A stretch of DNA of 14,535 nt, from the NCBI GenBank assembly GCA_018400545.1, contig JAGYLT010000025.1:1-14535 (forward strand). The letters are read 5' to 3'. A program made the position numbers and the translations under genes. Under the pieces are notes generated by a model that was not told where the DNA came from, made no database searches, and saw only the letters and a list, made by a program, of their open reading frames with translations. Positions 1-7,504 of this stretch are shown here, one piece after another (position 1 is the first letter of the stretch; every line of letters begins with the position of its first letter). The stretch comes from Bacteroidales bacterium. GTDB taxonomy: Bacteria; Bacteroidota; Bacteroidia; Bacteroidales; 4484-276.

Positions 1-212
1 AACCGGATGATCGAAACTCTTGTGATGGCAAAGCGAAGCATTTCGATGAGCCCGGCTGTAATAAGGTATAGCAGCCACTCTCCGAAAAGCTCCTTGGTGA
101 AGGTCCTGGCCAGCAGCATAAAACCAAAAAATCCAAAAACAGCCACTGACATATTTCCTATCAATGACAGGGATTCGTTTGATTTTAGCAGTGATTTGAT
201 TTTTCCAATCAT
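1..212 (-). CDS. Wzx-like polysaccharide flippase, N-terminal part (cut by window edge)
   Basis: Only the first 70 codons are in the window; the gene continues beyond position 1. The ATG at 212-210 starts 12 nt after the stop of the co-polymerase gene, and no other ATG in this frame fits the gap. The visible protein opens with a short basic stretch (MIGKIKSLLKSNES), followed by a hydrophobic segment at about residues 16-33, an ARTFTKELFGEW stretch and a second hydrophobic segment at about 48-60. This pattern matches the start of oligosaccharide flippases of the MOP superfamily (Wzx/RfbX), where a 'llaR.l..e.fG' loop joins the first two helices. Such proteins move lipid-linked sugar repeat units across the inner membrane. 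Being last in an exopolysaccharide operon supports this. A different multi-span protein of the locus, such as a Wzy polymerase, is less likely. Confidence 0.75.
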   Translation of the reverse strand, partial: MIGKIKSLLKSNESLSLIGNMSVAVFGFFGFMLLARTFTKELFGEWLLYLITAGLIEMLRFAITRVSIIR

Positions 213-224
213 AACACATTTGGA

Positions 225-2579
225 TTAGCTGATTGAAGATTTGGTGTAGAACTGAAACCGGAGAAGTTGTTTTATCATCCTGCGTAATTTGCTCCTGCGT
301 TTCGGAAGGATTCCCAGCACACCTTCAATTTCTTCGATGTCGGTTCCATTGAGCAGCAGCATGGGTTTGGTTTTCGAAAACTGGCTAAACATATCCAACG
401 ATGTAGAATCGGCTTCTTTCCATTCCCGGTTTGAGCGGGTAACCATGATGTTTAAATCACTCTGACCAACAATTGCTGAGGGATAGAAATGATGCAGTGT
501 GGCGGGTAATTCCAGAAAGACGTATTTAAAATTGTCAAAGGAGTTTATCTCCTGCCCCGTTAGCATGTCGAACAGATCATTCTTTTCAGGAAAAGTGTCA
601 TCGATGGTATATTTGATATTATCCGTATTTTCCACCGCACTCAGGATATCCCTGCTTTTTTCTTTTCGTCCTGATAATTTTATTGAACCCAGAATTTTAC
701 TCCCAATATTTTGGTTTTTTGCTTTTTCCTGCGATTTTTCTTCCTCAAGCTTATCTTCAAAATGCTGGTAATCCATAAACAAAACCCTGTCGCCCATTGC
801 ACGCATTTTGTCCACCACCTTTCCAGCCAGGAACGATTTCCCTTCCTGGTTGGTTGTGCTGAACAGGATGATGAGTTTACTCTGGGATAATACCACTGAT
901 TCTTCTTCCGTTTTTGTGTGAAACTTAATTTCCTGAATCAGGAGTTCAATGAGGCGTGTGGTAATAAATGGCATGTCATACTTCCTGTACCTTCCGATAA
1001 TTTTTGGCATAATGCCGATGCTTTTCAGGCCGGTAAGCTTTTCGCCCCTTCTTATATTTTTAATGGTATTGTCAAAATATTCGGTAAGGAGGATGCTGGC
1101 AGCCACCAGAATAAAACCAAACATGGCCGCAGCTACAATGATTATTTTTCGTTTGGATGGAATGGCATTGACCGGATAGAAAGGAGGATCGAGCGGTTTT
1201 ATGTTGGAGGCCAGTTGTTCGTTTTGTTGCTTCAGTTTTGCTTCATTCAGACTATGGAGTAATGAGAGGTACTCACGTTCTGCCACGTCAATTTCTCTTT
1301 CGATTCGGCTAATGGTTGCACCCAGTGGGGCAAAAAGGTCATAATTCTTTTTAAAATCTTCCTGCCGGTTGTAAAGCACAGTTAGCCCGGCTTTGGCCTC
1401 TGCATATTTTATCAGGTTCGACAACCATTCCTGAAGAAGTCCATCCATGGGCAATCCATCGATGGAATTGTTAAACGCATAAAGTTGATTCAGGTCCTGA
1501 TTTAGCTCTATTTCAATCAGATCAGCCTCAAGTTTCAGGCGTTCAATTTTATTTTTACTTACCGTGTCGGGCTCGTCATAAATTTCGTTGATGGTCAGCT
1601 TTTCAGTTATTTCAACCAACCGGTCGCGTTTCTGGAGTATATCATCCGAAATGCCCTGGATTTGTCCCTGAACTTCAATTTTACTTTCAAGTCTTTGCAA
1701 TGCTTGTTCAGCACCGGCAAGCTTCATTTTTTCAATTTGTATGGCCTCTTCAATATCTTCCTTTTGAACCGCGATGGATTTACTCTGCTCGTAATAGTTG
1801 ATAATTTTGTTTCCTTTATTGAAGTCCAGCAATTTATCTTCGGCAATGGACAAATTTTCCTGGGCAACATCAACTTGTTTTTGAAAATAGGAGACCACAG
1901 CGTCACTTCGGTTTTCTTTTAATGACTGGTAATTTTTAATAAAAACCCGGGTTAAAATGATTAAGGATTGCATTGCAATTCCCGGATCCTGTGATTTGAA
2001 TTTTATTTTAATCAAATCACTGCTCTGTACCCGTGTTACATTAATTCCCGATATTGCCCGAATGCTAAAAAACCGGTGTTTGTAATTAAGCAGATTGTAG
2101 ATATAATTGGTATCGGATGCATTATAATAATCCGTGAAAATTTTTACAGTTTGCTCATAGGCTTGCGCTCTGGCAACAGAATCTTCAACAAAAACCGGCT
2201 TAATGACCATGTCCTTAATAAATTGCGGTGTCTTTTGGCGCAATTCAATAAAAGAATTCTTCGAAATAATTACTTTGTCATAAGTGTCAAGCGAAAGACA
2301 TTTGGCAAATAGCCGGATGGCTGTTTCACTAAGTGTTTCCCGTGATTTTATGACATTGATCAGGTTGTCGAATGCCATACGCGATCCAAACAGGTCGAAC
2401 CGGTCGTTTTGCTCCAGGGTTTGCCCGGATGCAATACCGGTGTAAATGATGGTTTCGGTTTCGTATTCTAAGGTTGGGTTTCTGGTAAGATAGGTAACAA
2501 TAACAGCCAGGAAAATGGGAACGAACATGAGCAGCAGGATATGCCGCTTGAAAATATTAATGAGTTGAATAATATTCAT
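225..2579 (-). CDS. Wzc/GumC-like polysaccharide co-polymerase with degenerate kinase-like domain
   Basis: The 784-residue inner-membrane protein has the layout of a PCP-2 chain-length and export factor. TM1 is at about residues 14-31. A long periplasmic part follows, with predicted coiled coil at about 230-300 and 340-450. A proline-rich motif (DPPFYPVNAIP, about 464-474) precedes TM2 (about 478-499), and the C-terminal domain is cytoplasmic. That domain resembles BY-kinases: a P-loop-like STTNQEGKS at about 574-582, a strand VLFMDYQ at about 599-605 where Walker A' normally lies, and YVFLELPA at about 686-693 where Walker B lies. Key acidic positions are changed (DxD to DYQ, Walker B Asp to Glu), and the C-terminus has one tyrosine instead of a cluster, so kinase activity is doubtful. 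By family it should set polymer length and bridge to the outer-membrane exporter. The start is 3 nt after the TolC-like gene. The family call is firm; loss of catalysis is inference. Confidence 0.87.
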   Translation of the reverse strand: MNIIQLINIFKRHILLLMFVPIFLAVIVTYLTRNPTLEYETETIIYTGIASGQTLEQNDRFDLFGSRMAFDNLINVIKSRETLSETAIRLFAKCLSLDTYDKVIISKNSFIELRQKTPQFIKDMVIKPVFVEDSVARAQAYEQTVKIFTDYYNASDTNYIYNLLNYKHRFFSIRAISGINVTRVQSSDLIKIKFKSQDPGIAMQSLIILTRVFIKNYQSLKENRSDAVVSYFQKQVDVAQENLSIAEDKLLDFNKGNKIINYYEQSKSIAVQKEDIEEAIQIEKMKLAGAEQALQRLESKIEVQGQIQGISDDILQKRDRLVEITEKLTINEIYDEPDTVSKNKIERLKLEADLIEIELNQDLNQLYAFNNSIDGLPMDGLLQEWLSNLIKYAEAKAGLTVLYNRQEDFKKNYDLFAPLGATISRIEREIDVAEREYLSLLHSLNEAKLKQQNEQLASNIKPLDPPFYPVNAIPSKRKIIIVAAAMFGFILVAASILLTEYFDNTIKNIRRGEKLTGLKSIGIMPKIIGRYRKYDMPFITTRLIELLIQEIKFHTKTEEESVVLSQSKLIILFSTTNQEGKSFLAGKVVDKMRAMGDRVLFMDYQHFEDKLEEEKSQEKAKNQNIGSKILGSIKLSGRKEKSRDILSAVENTDNIKYTIDDTFPEKNDLFDMLTGQEINSFDNFKYVFLELPATLHHFYPSAIVGQSDLNIMVTRSNREWKEADSTSLDMFSQFSKTKPMLLLNGTDIEEIEGVLGILPKRRSKLRRMIKQLLRFQFYTKSSIS

Positions 2580-2582
2580 CCG

Positions 2583-3380
2583 CTAATAAATTTCATTAAG
2601 TAAATTGAATTTCATTCCCACAAGTTGTTCCAAAAGCAGGTACTGACGGTAAAAAAGCATCCGGTCCTGCTTGTAACTGTAAAGATTGGCTGAATGCGTT
2701 TCGGTAAGTCTTGCCAAATCAGAGATGGAAATTTTCCCGTTTAAGAATTCTTTTTCCGCCATTTTTACCTGAATGCTTGAAGTTACCTGCGCTTCATTTT
2801 TTACTTTAAGCAAATCCTGATGCAGGAGCAGGTTCTGGTATGTAAAAATTACCGCCTGCTTGGTTTCCCTTACCATCTGTTCCCGCTTTATCATATGTGT
2901 TTCAATATCCCGCTTGTTCAGGTTTATTGCGTTACCTCTGTTTATGATTGCAAAAAGTGGCATCTTAAGATATACCCCAACACTTAAGTAGGTTTGGTTT
3001 CCGGTAGTGATAAATTCTGTGGGGAATCCTCCCGCAGTTTCACTGGTTGAAAACTGATAACGGTTTCCATAATTAAAACTCGACTGAAACCCGAAGTTAC
3101 TTGTCCAGGTTCTTTTTGCCTCAATTAACCGGTATCTGGCCAGGCTGATTTCCGCTTCTTCCATTCTGATTTTGGGAGCATTTACGATGGCCGAGTCAAT
3201 CAGTACCTCGAGGGGTGGGAGTTTATCCTGGATGTTATCCACCAGCGGATCGAATACAAGTTCAATCTCATCTGATCCTTCATCCAATTGTGCCTGGAGC
3301 GTAACAGGCAGCATCATTGGCCAGACCATCAGAAAAATGAATGTAGTAATAACCGTATTTAAAAAAGCACTTTTAAACAT
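2583..3380 (-). CDS. Half-length TolC-like outer-membrane export protein
   Basis: The protein has 265 residues with an N-terminal signal peptide (hydrophobic about 8-28, likely cleavage after LQA at about 30). The rest resembles one outer-membrane efflux (OEP) repeat: long amphipathic helices at about 56-92 and 160-250 around an aromatic- and glycine-rich central part (about 95-145) suited to beta strands. The C-terminal helix carries the typical 'G-I-S-dL-L' pattern (NGKISISDLARL, about 215-226). TolC-family proteins have two such repeats in about 420-490 residues, so this is a half-size member. The ATG overlaps the stop of the transferase gene by 8 nt, which suggests translational coupling. 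No Wza-like protein is seen in the window, so this is the candidate outer-membrane exit for the polymer. A periplasmic helical accessory protein is the alternative. Confidence 0.72.
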   Translation of the reverse strand: MFKSAFLNTVITTFIFLMVWPMMLPVTLQAQLDEGSDEIELVFDPLVDNIQDKLPPLEVLIDSAIVNAPKIRMEEAEISLARYRLIEAKRTWTSNFGFQSSFNYGNRYQFSTSETAGGFPTEFITTGNQTYLSVGVYLKMPLFAIINRGNAINLNKRDIETHMIKREQMVRETKQAVIFTYQNLLLHQDLLKVKNEAQVTSSIQVKMAEKEFLNGKISISDLARLTETHSANLYSYKQDRMLFYRQYLLLEQLVGMKFNLLNEIY

Positions 3381-4572
3381 CTCCTCTTTGAATAAATACT
3401 TTTACTGTTCTGAAAATTAATTTGATATCCCCCCAAAACGAGTTGTTTTCTGCATATTTTGCATCCAGTGCAAAACGTTCTTCTTCCGACATTTCGCCAC
3501 CTTTGCCCCTGAGTTCAACCTGCCAAAGACCCGTTAAGCCAGCAGCGGCCAGGAATCGTTTGTGTCTTTCACCGCCTTTTTTCTCTGTACTCAATTGTTC
3601 GGCTTCATATTCGGGCAACGGACGGTTCCCGACTATCGACATATCTCCCTTGATGATATTGATCAACTGGGGCAATTCGTCGATGCTTGTATTTCGGATG
3701 AACTTCCCCACTTTGGTTATCCTGGGGTCGTTTTCTAATTTGATGTAGGTGGCTTTCAGATCCTTCCTTAACTTTTTAAGGTGTTCGCAAACCGGCTCCT
3801 TGTCTTCGTATTGAATTTCGGAACAATACTTTCCGGGAGGCAATTTAGCGCATTTCGGACATTCTTCAATAGTTTCCTTGGCATACTGGTTGAGCTTTGC
3901 CAGATCGTCTTTCGAAAGTAATTGATCTGCATTTACACGCATCGACCGGAATTTAAGGAACCCAAAGGTTTTATAATTTGCACCAACCCTTTTTGAAACA
4001 TAATAAAACGGGCCTTTCGATTCAAGCTTGATGGCAATGATTACCAAAAGCATCAATGGAGATAAAAACAGCAATGCCAATCCTGCAAAAGTTACATCGA
4101 ATAATCGCTTTATAAAAGGTGTTTTGTAAAATTCTTCTCTGGCATCATCGTGAAATTCCTGTTTTTCAACAATGGAAATATTCAATTCATCGGTATGTTG
4201 TTTATAATAAACAATGCGATTGTAAACCCTTTCCGGATCGATCGGTACTCTGTAATAATCATCAACTCCTTCTGCCAGGGATTTTACGATCATCAGCGGA
4301 TCATCAACCATTGAAAAAATAATATACGGCCTGTTTTTTATCAGGTTTTTTTCGTCCAGTAATTTTTTTATCATGAACCCATCACTGAAAAAGATTTTGG
4401 TTTCGGCAATGATCGCTTCAACATCCTTATGGGTTTGGAGATAGTTAACAGCCTCGATGGAGGTGTCTATTTGAAAAATATTAAACAAGCCTGATGATTC
4501 CAGGCTCTGCACTGGCTCACGATTGCTTCCGATATACAATACCGTTAGTGGTGTTTGTTCATAATTTTCCAT
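3373..4572 (-). CDS. Polyprenyl-phosphate phosphoglycosyl transferase with N-terminal pseudo-receiver domain
   Basis: The 399-residue protein has two parts. Residues about 8-125 follow the receiver fold pattern but lack its active site: there is no paired Asp after strand 1 (VLYIGSNRE), Glu57 sits where the phosphorylated Asp belongs, Ser87 is kept, and Val109 replaces the conserved Lys. Residues about 150-399 are a bacterial sugar transferase domain of the PglC/WbaP type. It has a KR-rich entry, a hydrophobic re-entrant helix with Ser171-Pro172, FLKFRSM at about 205-211, the catalytic Asp298-Glu299 pair in SIDELPQL, GDMSIVGNRP at about 309-318 and GLTGLWQV at about 345-352. The family transfers a sugar phosphate to undecaprenyl phosphate at the inner membrane, the first step of polymer assembly. 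An insertion at about 225-275 carries Cys238, Cys241, Cys250 and Cys262 plus His264, possibly a metal site. The start is 4 nt after the receiver gene. The sugar used cannot be told. Confidence 0.92.
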   Translation of the reverse strand: MENYEQTPLTVLYIGSNREPVQSLESSGLFNIFQIDTSIEAVNYLQTHKDVEAIIAETKIFFSDGFMIKKLLDEKNLIKNRPYIIFSMVDDPLMIVKSLAEGVDDYYRVPIDPERVYNRIVYYKQHTDELNISIVEKQEFHDDAREEFYKTPFIKRLFDVTFAGLALLFLSPLMLLVIIAIKLESKGPFYYVSKRVGANYKTFGFLKFRSMRVNADQLLSKDDLAKLNQYAKETIEECPKCAKLPPGKYCSEIQYEDKEPVCEHLKKLRKDLKATYIKLENDPRITKVGKFIRNTSIDELPQLINIIKGDMSIVGNRPLPEYEAEQLSTEKKGGERHKRFLAAAGLTGLWQVELRGKGGEMSEEERFALDAKYAENNSFWGDIKLIFRTVKVFIQRGDV

Positions 4573-4576
4573 AGCT

Positions 4577-5101
4577 CTATCCTTGCATCTGTTTTTCTAA
4601 ATCCGAAAACCGTTCTTTAAACTGTTTTTCCACCTCTTCAACGTCAAAGGGTTCCGGAATGAACTGGAGTGCACCTAACTTGAAGAAATGATATTTATCG
4701 CTTTCATTCAACTCAAAGTTACGCCACCTGATTTTTGGGTTTAGGTTTTTTTCTATTAAGGCAATGAGCTCCTTGGGATTAAACGGTTTGGTTAAAAAAT
4801 CCTGCGCTTTAAGATTGTAGCACCTGATTCGCTCTTTTGTTTCTTCAACACCGGAGAGCATGATAACAGGAATGTCTCCAAAAAAGCCGCTGTTGCGAAT
4901 GATTTCAAGAAATTCATAACCGCTCATATTTGGCATTTCAATGTCGCAAATAATCAGATCCGGGATATTTCTTCCCTTAATCATCCAGTAATAGGCCTCC
5001 TGTCCGTCTTTTTGGGTTGTAACGTCGTATTCCTCCTTGAGCACAGAACTGATGATGGTCCGCATACTCTTGTTATCATCAATGGCTAGAATCTTTTTCA
5101 T
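4577..5101 (-). CDS. Response regulator, receiver domain with short C-terminal extension
   Basis: The 174-residue protein begins MKKILAIDD, a canonical receiver first strand. The frame stays open 28 codons further upstream (to 5185), but that stretch does not look like a receiver, so the ATG at 5101 is preferred. The active site is complete: Asp8 and Asp9 (metal), Asp53 in ICDIEMPNMSG (phosphorylation), Ser83 and Lys105. No DNA-binding or enzymatic output domain follows. The last 50 residues end in a charged, probably helical segment (about 152-172). It is probably phosphorylated by a histidine kinase encoded elsewhere and works by protein contact. As first gene of the operon, 4 nt before a transferase with a degenerate receiver, its likely partners are the polysaccharide machinery; that link is inference. 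Confidence 0.9.
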   Translation of the reverse strand: MKKILAIDDNKSMRTIISSVLKEEYDVTTQKDGQEAYYWMIKGRNIPDLIICDIEMPNMSGYEFLEIIRNSGFFGDIPVIMLSGVEETKERIRCYNLKAQDFLTKPFNPKELIALIEKNLNPKIRWRNFELNESDKYHFFKLGALQFIPEPFDVEEVEKQFKERFSDLEKQMQG

Positions 5102-5426
5102 GTCAAATGGTTTGGTTAAGTATTCTGTTTCAAATATAGATAAATTTACAAAGCCTGCTATGGCTGATGAAAATAATATCAGCAACTATAATCTTTATGT
5201 GTCCTCCATCGTGAATTTTGATCTCATTTTTTTTGTGGCTGCAAAATTTTATTTCGTTTTACTGGTTTTGCTCCTAAGCCAGATAAAACACAAATTTATC
5301 AATCTTTTGATACCAAAGCAAAATGAAAAAGGAAATATTGAATAGAAAATGCTTTTTTTAGTTTATGATGGTTGGTTTAGTCCGTGTATTCAACAAATAA
5401 GGTTAGCAAAGGCGGGAAACCGGAAT
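5102..5426. other. 325-nt intergenic region between uvrB and the polysaccharide operon
   Basis: This AT-rich stretch separates the end of uvrB from the receiver gene; both flanking genes are on the minus strand. It contains the -7-like box at 5131-5138. An open frame on the plus strand at 5160-5345 could encode 61 residues with one hydrophobic segment; it is discussed as a finding and not called as a gene. No strong GC-rich hairpin followed by a T-run was found after the uvrB stop. The only inverted repeat seen there (CGGAA/TTCCG at about 5420-5440) is short, overlaps the stop codon and lacks a T-run. No tRNA or riboswitch was recognised. Confidence 0.6.
5131..5138 (-). promoter_or_regulatory. 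Candidate Bacteroidota -7 box for the polysaccharide operon
   Basis: Read on the minus strand, the box is TATATTTG, a full match to the Bacteroidota housekeeping -7 consensus TAnnTTTG. It would place the transcript start about 25 nt before the receiver gene's ATG at 5101, which also supports that start. No convincing TTG/TTTG -33 element lies at the usual distance of about 19 nt; the nearest TTTG (5152-5149) is only 10 nt upstream. In AT-rich DNA this box can arise by chance. Confidence 0.35.
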
Positions 5427-7454
5427 TTATTCTTCCGCGTTTTTCAGCAAATCTTCAAGTCCGAAAAGTTCATCTCTTAGACGGGCTGCCTCAATAAAAT
5501 CAAGTTCTTTAACGGCTTCATCCATTTTCTTTTTGGTTTTTTGAATAGCCTTTTTAATCTGATCTGCATTCATGTATTGCACCACAGGATCTGCGGCTAC
5601 ACTTTGCCCGGTTTGCTCCACGTAGGCCTTTCCCTGTTCGGCTTTCTTTCCGGCAACAGAAGTCTGCCCCATGATTGAGTCGGTGGATTTGACCAGTGGA
5701 GTAGGGGTGATGTTGTGTTCAGCGTTGTATTTGAGTTGCTTTTCGCGACGGCGGTTGGTTTCATCGATGGTTTTTTGCATCGAATCAGTAACAACATCTG
5801 CATACATGATCACCAGCGAATTTACGTTTCGTGCTGCCCTTCCGGCGGTTTGGGTGAGCGAACGCTCAGAACGCAAAAAGCCTTCCTTATCCGCATCCAG
5901 GATAGCAACCAGCGAGACTTCCGGTAAATCAAGCCCCTCACGAAGGAGGTTTACGCCAACCAGCACATCAAAATCGCCCAGGCGCAGATCGCGCAAAATC
6001 TCCACACGTTCCAGTGTATCCACATCAGAGTGGATGTATCGTGATTTGATATCAAGACGGGTAAGGTATTTATAAAGCTCTTCCGCCATCCTTTTGGTGA
6101 GCGTGGTTACCAAAACCCGCTCATTATTCCGGATAACCCGATCGATTTCCTCCAGCAAATCGTCAATCTGGTTTTGGCTGGGCCGCACCTCAATCACCGG
6201 ATCCAGCAGGCCGGTGGGGCGGATGAGTTGTTCAACCACTACGCCCTCGCTTTTTTGCAGTTCAAATTCAGCCGGAGTGGCACTTACGTAAATGGTTTGC
6301 CCGGTAAGGGCATCAAATTCATCAAATTTCAGCGGGCGGTTGTCCATGGCCGATGGCAACCTGAAACCGTATTCCACCAGGGTTTGTTTCCGTGAGCGAT
6401 CGCCGCCGTACATGGCCCTGATCTGTGGAATCGTAACGTGACTCTCGTCGATTACCAGCAGATAATCTTCCGGAAAATAATCGAGCAGACAAAAGGGGCG
6501 CGATCCCGGTTTCCGACCATCAAAATACCGGGAGTAATTTTCGATTCCCGAACAGTATCCCAACTCACGCATCATTTCCATATCATAGTTCACACGATCC
6601 TCCAGCCGTTTGGCTTCAATGTGTTTGCCGATATCTTTAAAATATTCCACCTGCTTAAACATGTCCTGCTGAATTTCAAGGAGCGCCGATTTCATTTTGT
6701 CCTTGGAGGTAACAAAAATGTTGGCCGGATAAATGGTGATTTTTTCGTAACTGTCTTTTTCGCGGCCGCTGATGGGATCAAAAGTCAGGAGTTCTTCAAT
6801 TTCATCGCCCCACAGGACAATCCGGTAGGCAAAATCAGCATAAGCGGGAAAAACATCTATTACATCGCCCTTAATGCGAAATGTACCGTGCCTGAAATCC
6901 ACCTCGTTCCTGGAATAGAGGCTGCCTACCAGATCGAACAAAAACGCTTCGCGTGACAAGTACTGACCGGTTTCCAGGTGTATAACATTATTTGTGAAGT
7001 CATCCGGATTTCCAATTCCATAAATACACGAAACCGACGAAACCACAATCACATCCCTGCGGCCCGACAATAGTGATGAGGATGTGCTCAACCGGAGTTT
7101 TTCGATCTCATCGTTAATCGAAAGGTCTTTTTCAATATAGGTATTGGTAACGGGGATGTAAGCTTCAGGCTGGTAATAATCGTAATACGACACAAAATAC
7201 TCCACGGCATTATCCGGAAAAAACTGCTTAAATTCGCCGTAAAGCTGGGCTGCCAGTGTTTTATTGTGGCTAAGCACCAGCGCCGGACGGTCCACTTCCT
7301 GCACCACATTGGCAATAGTAAAGGTTTTCCCCGAGCCGGTAACGCCCAGTAATACCTGGGCAGGATCATCGCGCTTCAATCCTTCAACAAGCTGTTTGAT
7401 GGCTTCCGGTTGATCACCGGTAGGTTTATATTCGGAAGTGAGGTTGTAGTTCAT
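5427..7454 (-). CDS. uvrB: UvrABC excinuclease subunit B
   Basis: The 675-residue protein is full length (E. coli UvrB has 673). UvrB is the central ATP-dependent subunit of nucleotide excision repair: it is loaded by UvrA at lesions, opens the DNA and recruits UvrC. Visible parts are Walker A GVTGSGKT (37-44), the strand-separating beta-hairpin region YYDYYQPEAYIP (about 90-101), the DESH helicase motif II (336-339), SATPAE (391-396), HSDVDTLERVEIL (475-487), VNLLREGLDLPE (501-512) and QTAGRAARN (535-543). A C-terminal UVR domain (about 632-668) ends in AARLRDELFGLED and is used to contact UvrC. The gene follows the EEP gene by 50 nt and may be read through from the upstream cluster. No LexA-type operator was recognised. 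Confidence 0.98.
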   Translation of the reverse strand: MNYNLTSEYKPTGDQPEAIKQLVEGLKRDDPAQVLLGVTGSGKTFTIANVVQEVDRPALVLSHNKTLAAQLYGEFKQFFPDNAVEYFVSYYDYYQPEAYIPVTNTYIEKDLSINDEIEKLRLSTSSSLLSGRRDVIVVSSVSCIYGIGNPDDFTNNVIHLETGQYLSREAFLFDLVGSLYSRNEVDFRHGTFRIKGDVIDVFPAYADFAYRIVLWGDEIEELLTFDPISGREKDSYEKITIYPANIFVTSKDKMKSALLEIQQDMFKQVEYFKDIGKHIEAKRLEDRVNYDMEMMRELGYCSGIENYSRYFDGRKPGSRPFCLLDYFPEDYLLVIDESHVTIPQIRAMYGGDRSRKQTLVEYGFRLPSAMDNRPLKFDEFDALTGQTIYVSATPAEFELQKSEGVVVEQLIRPTGLLDPVIEVRPSQNQIDDLLEEIDRVIRNNERVLVTTLTKRMAEELYKYLTRLDIKSRYIHSDVDTLERVEILRDLRLGDFDVLVGVNLLREGLDLPEVSLVAILDADKEGFLRSERSLTQTAGRAARNVNSLVIMYADVVTDSMQKTIDETNRRREKQLKYNAEHNITPTPLVKSTDSIMGQTSVAGKKAEQGKAYVEQTGQSVAADPVVQYMNADQIKKAIQKTKKKMDEAVKELDFIEAARLRDELFGLEDLLKNAEE

Positions 7455-7504
7455 CCTGAAATCTGATTTTTGAAGTGGTTACAAAAACATGATTCCACAA
7501 ATAT

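Noticed and set aside
918..1262. Plus-strand open frame of 114 codons opposite the co-polymerase gene
   Set aside because: It is antisense to an intact gene and has no coherent domain or upstream signal.
5102..5185. N-terminal extension of the receiver frame by 28 codons
   Set aside because: The canonical receiver begins at MKKILAIDD (ATG 5101), and the extension overlaps the -7-like box.
5418..5440. CGGAA/TTCCG hairpin at the end of uvrB as a terminator
   Set aside because: The stem is 5 bp, it spans the stop codon and no T-run follows.
5671..6956. Several plus-strand open frames of 65-172 codons inside uvrB
   Set aside because: They are antisense to a full-length uvrB with all motifs intact, and their translations show no recognisable domain.
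7475..7498. GTGG/CCAC inverted repeat between the EEP gene and uvrB as a terminator
   Set aside because: The stem is only 4 bp with a 16-nt loop and no T-run after it.
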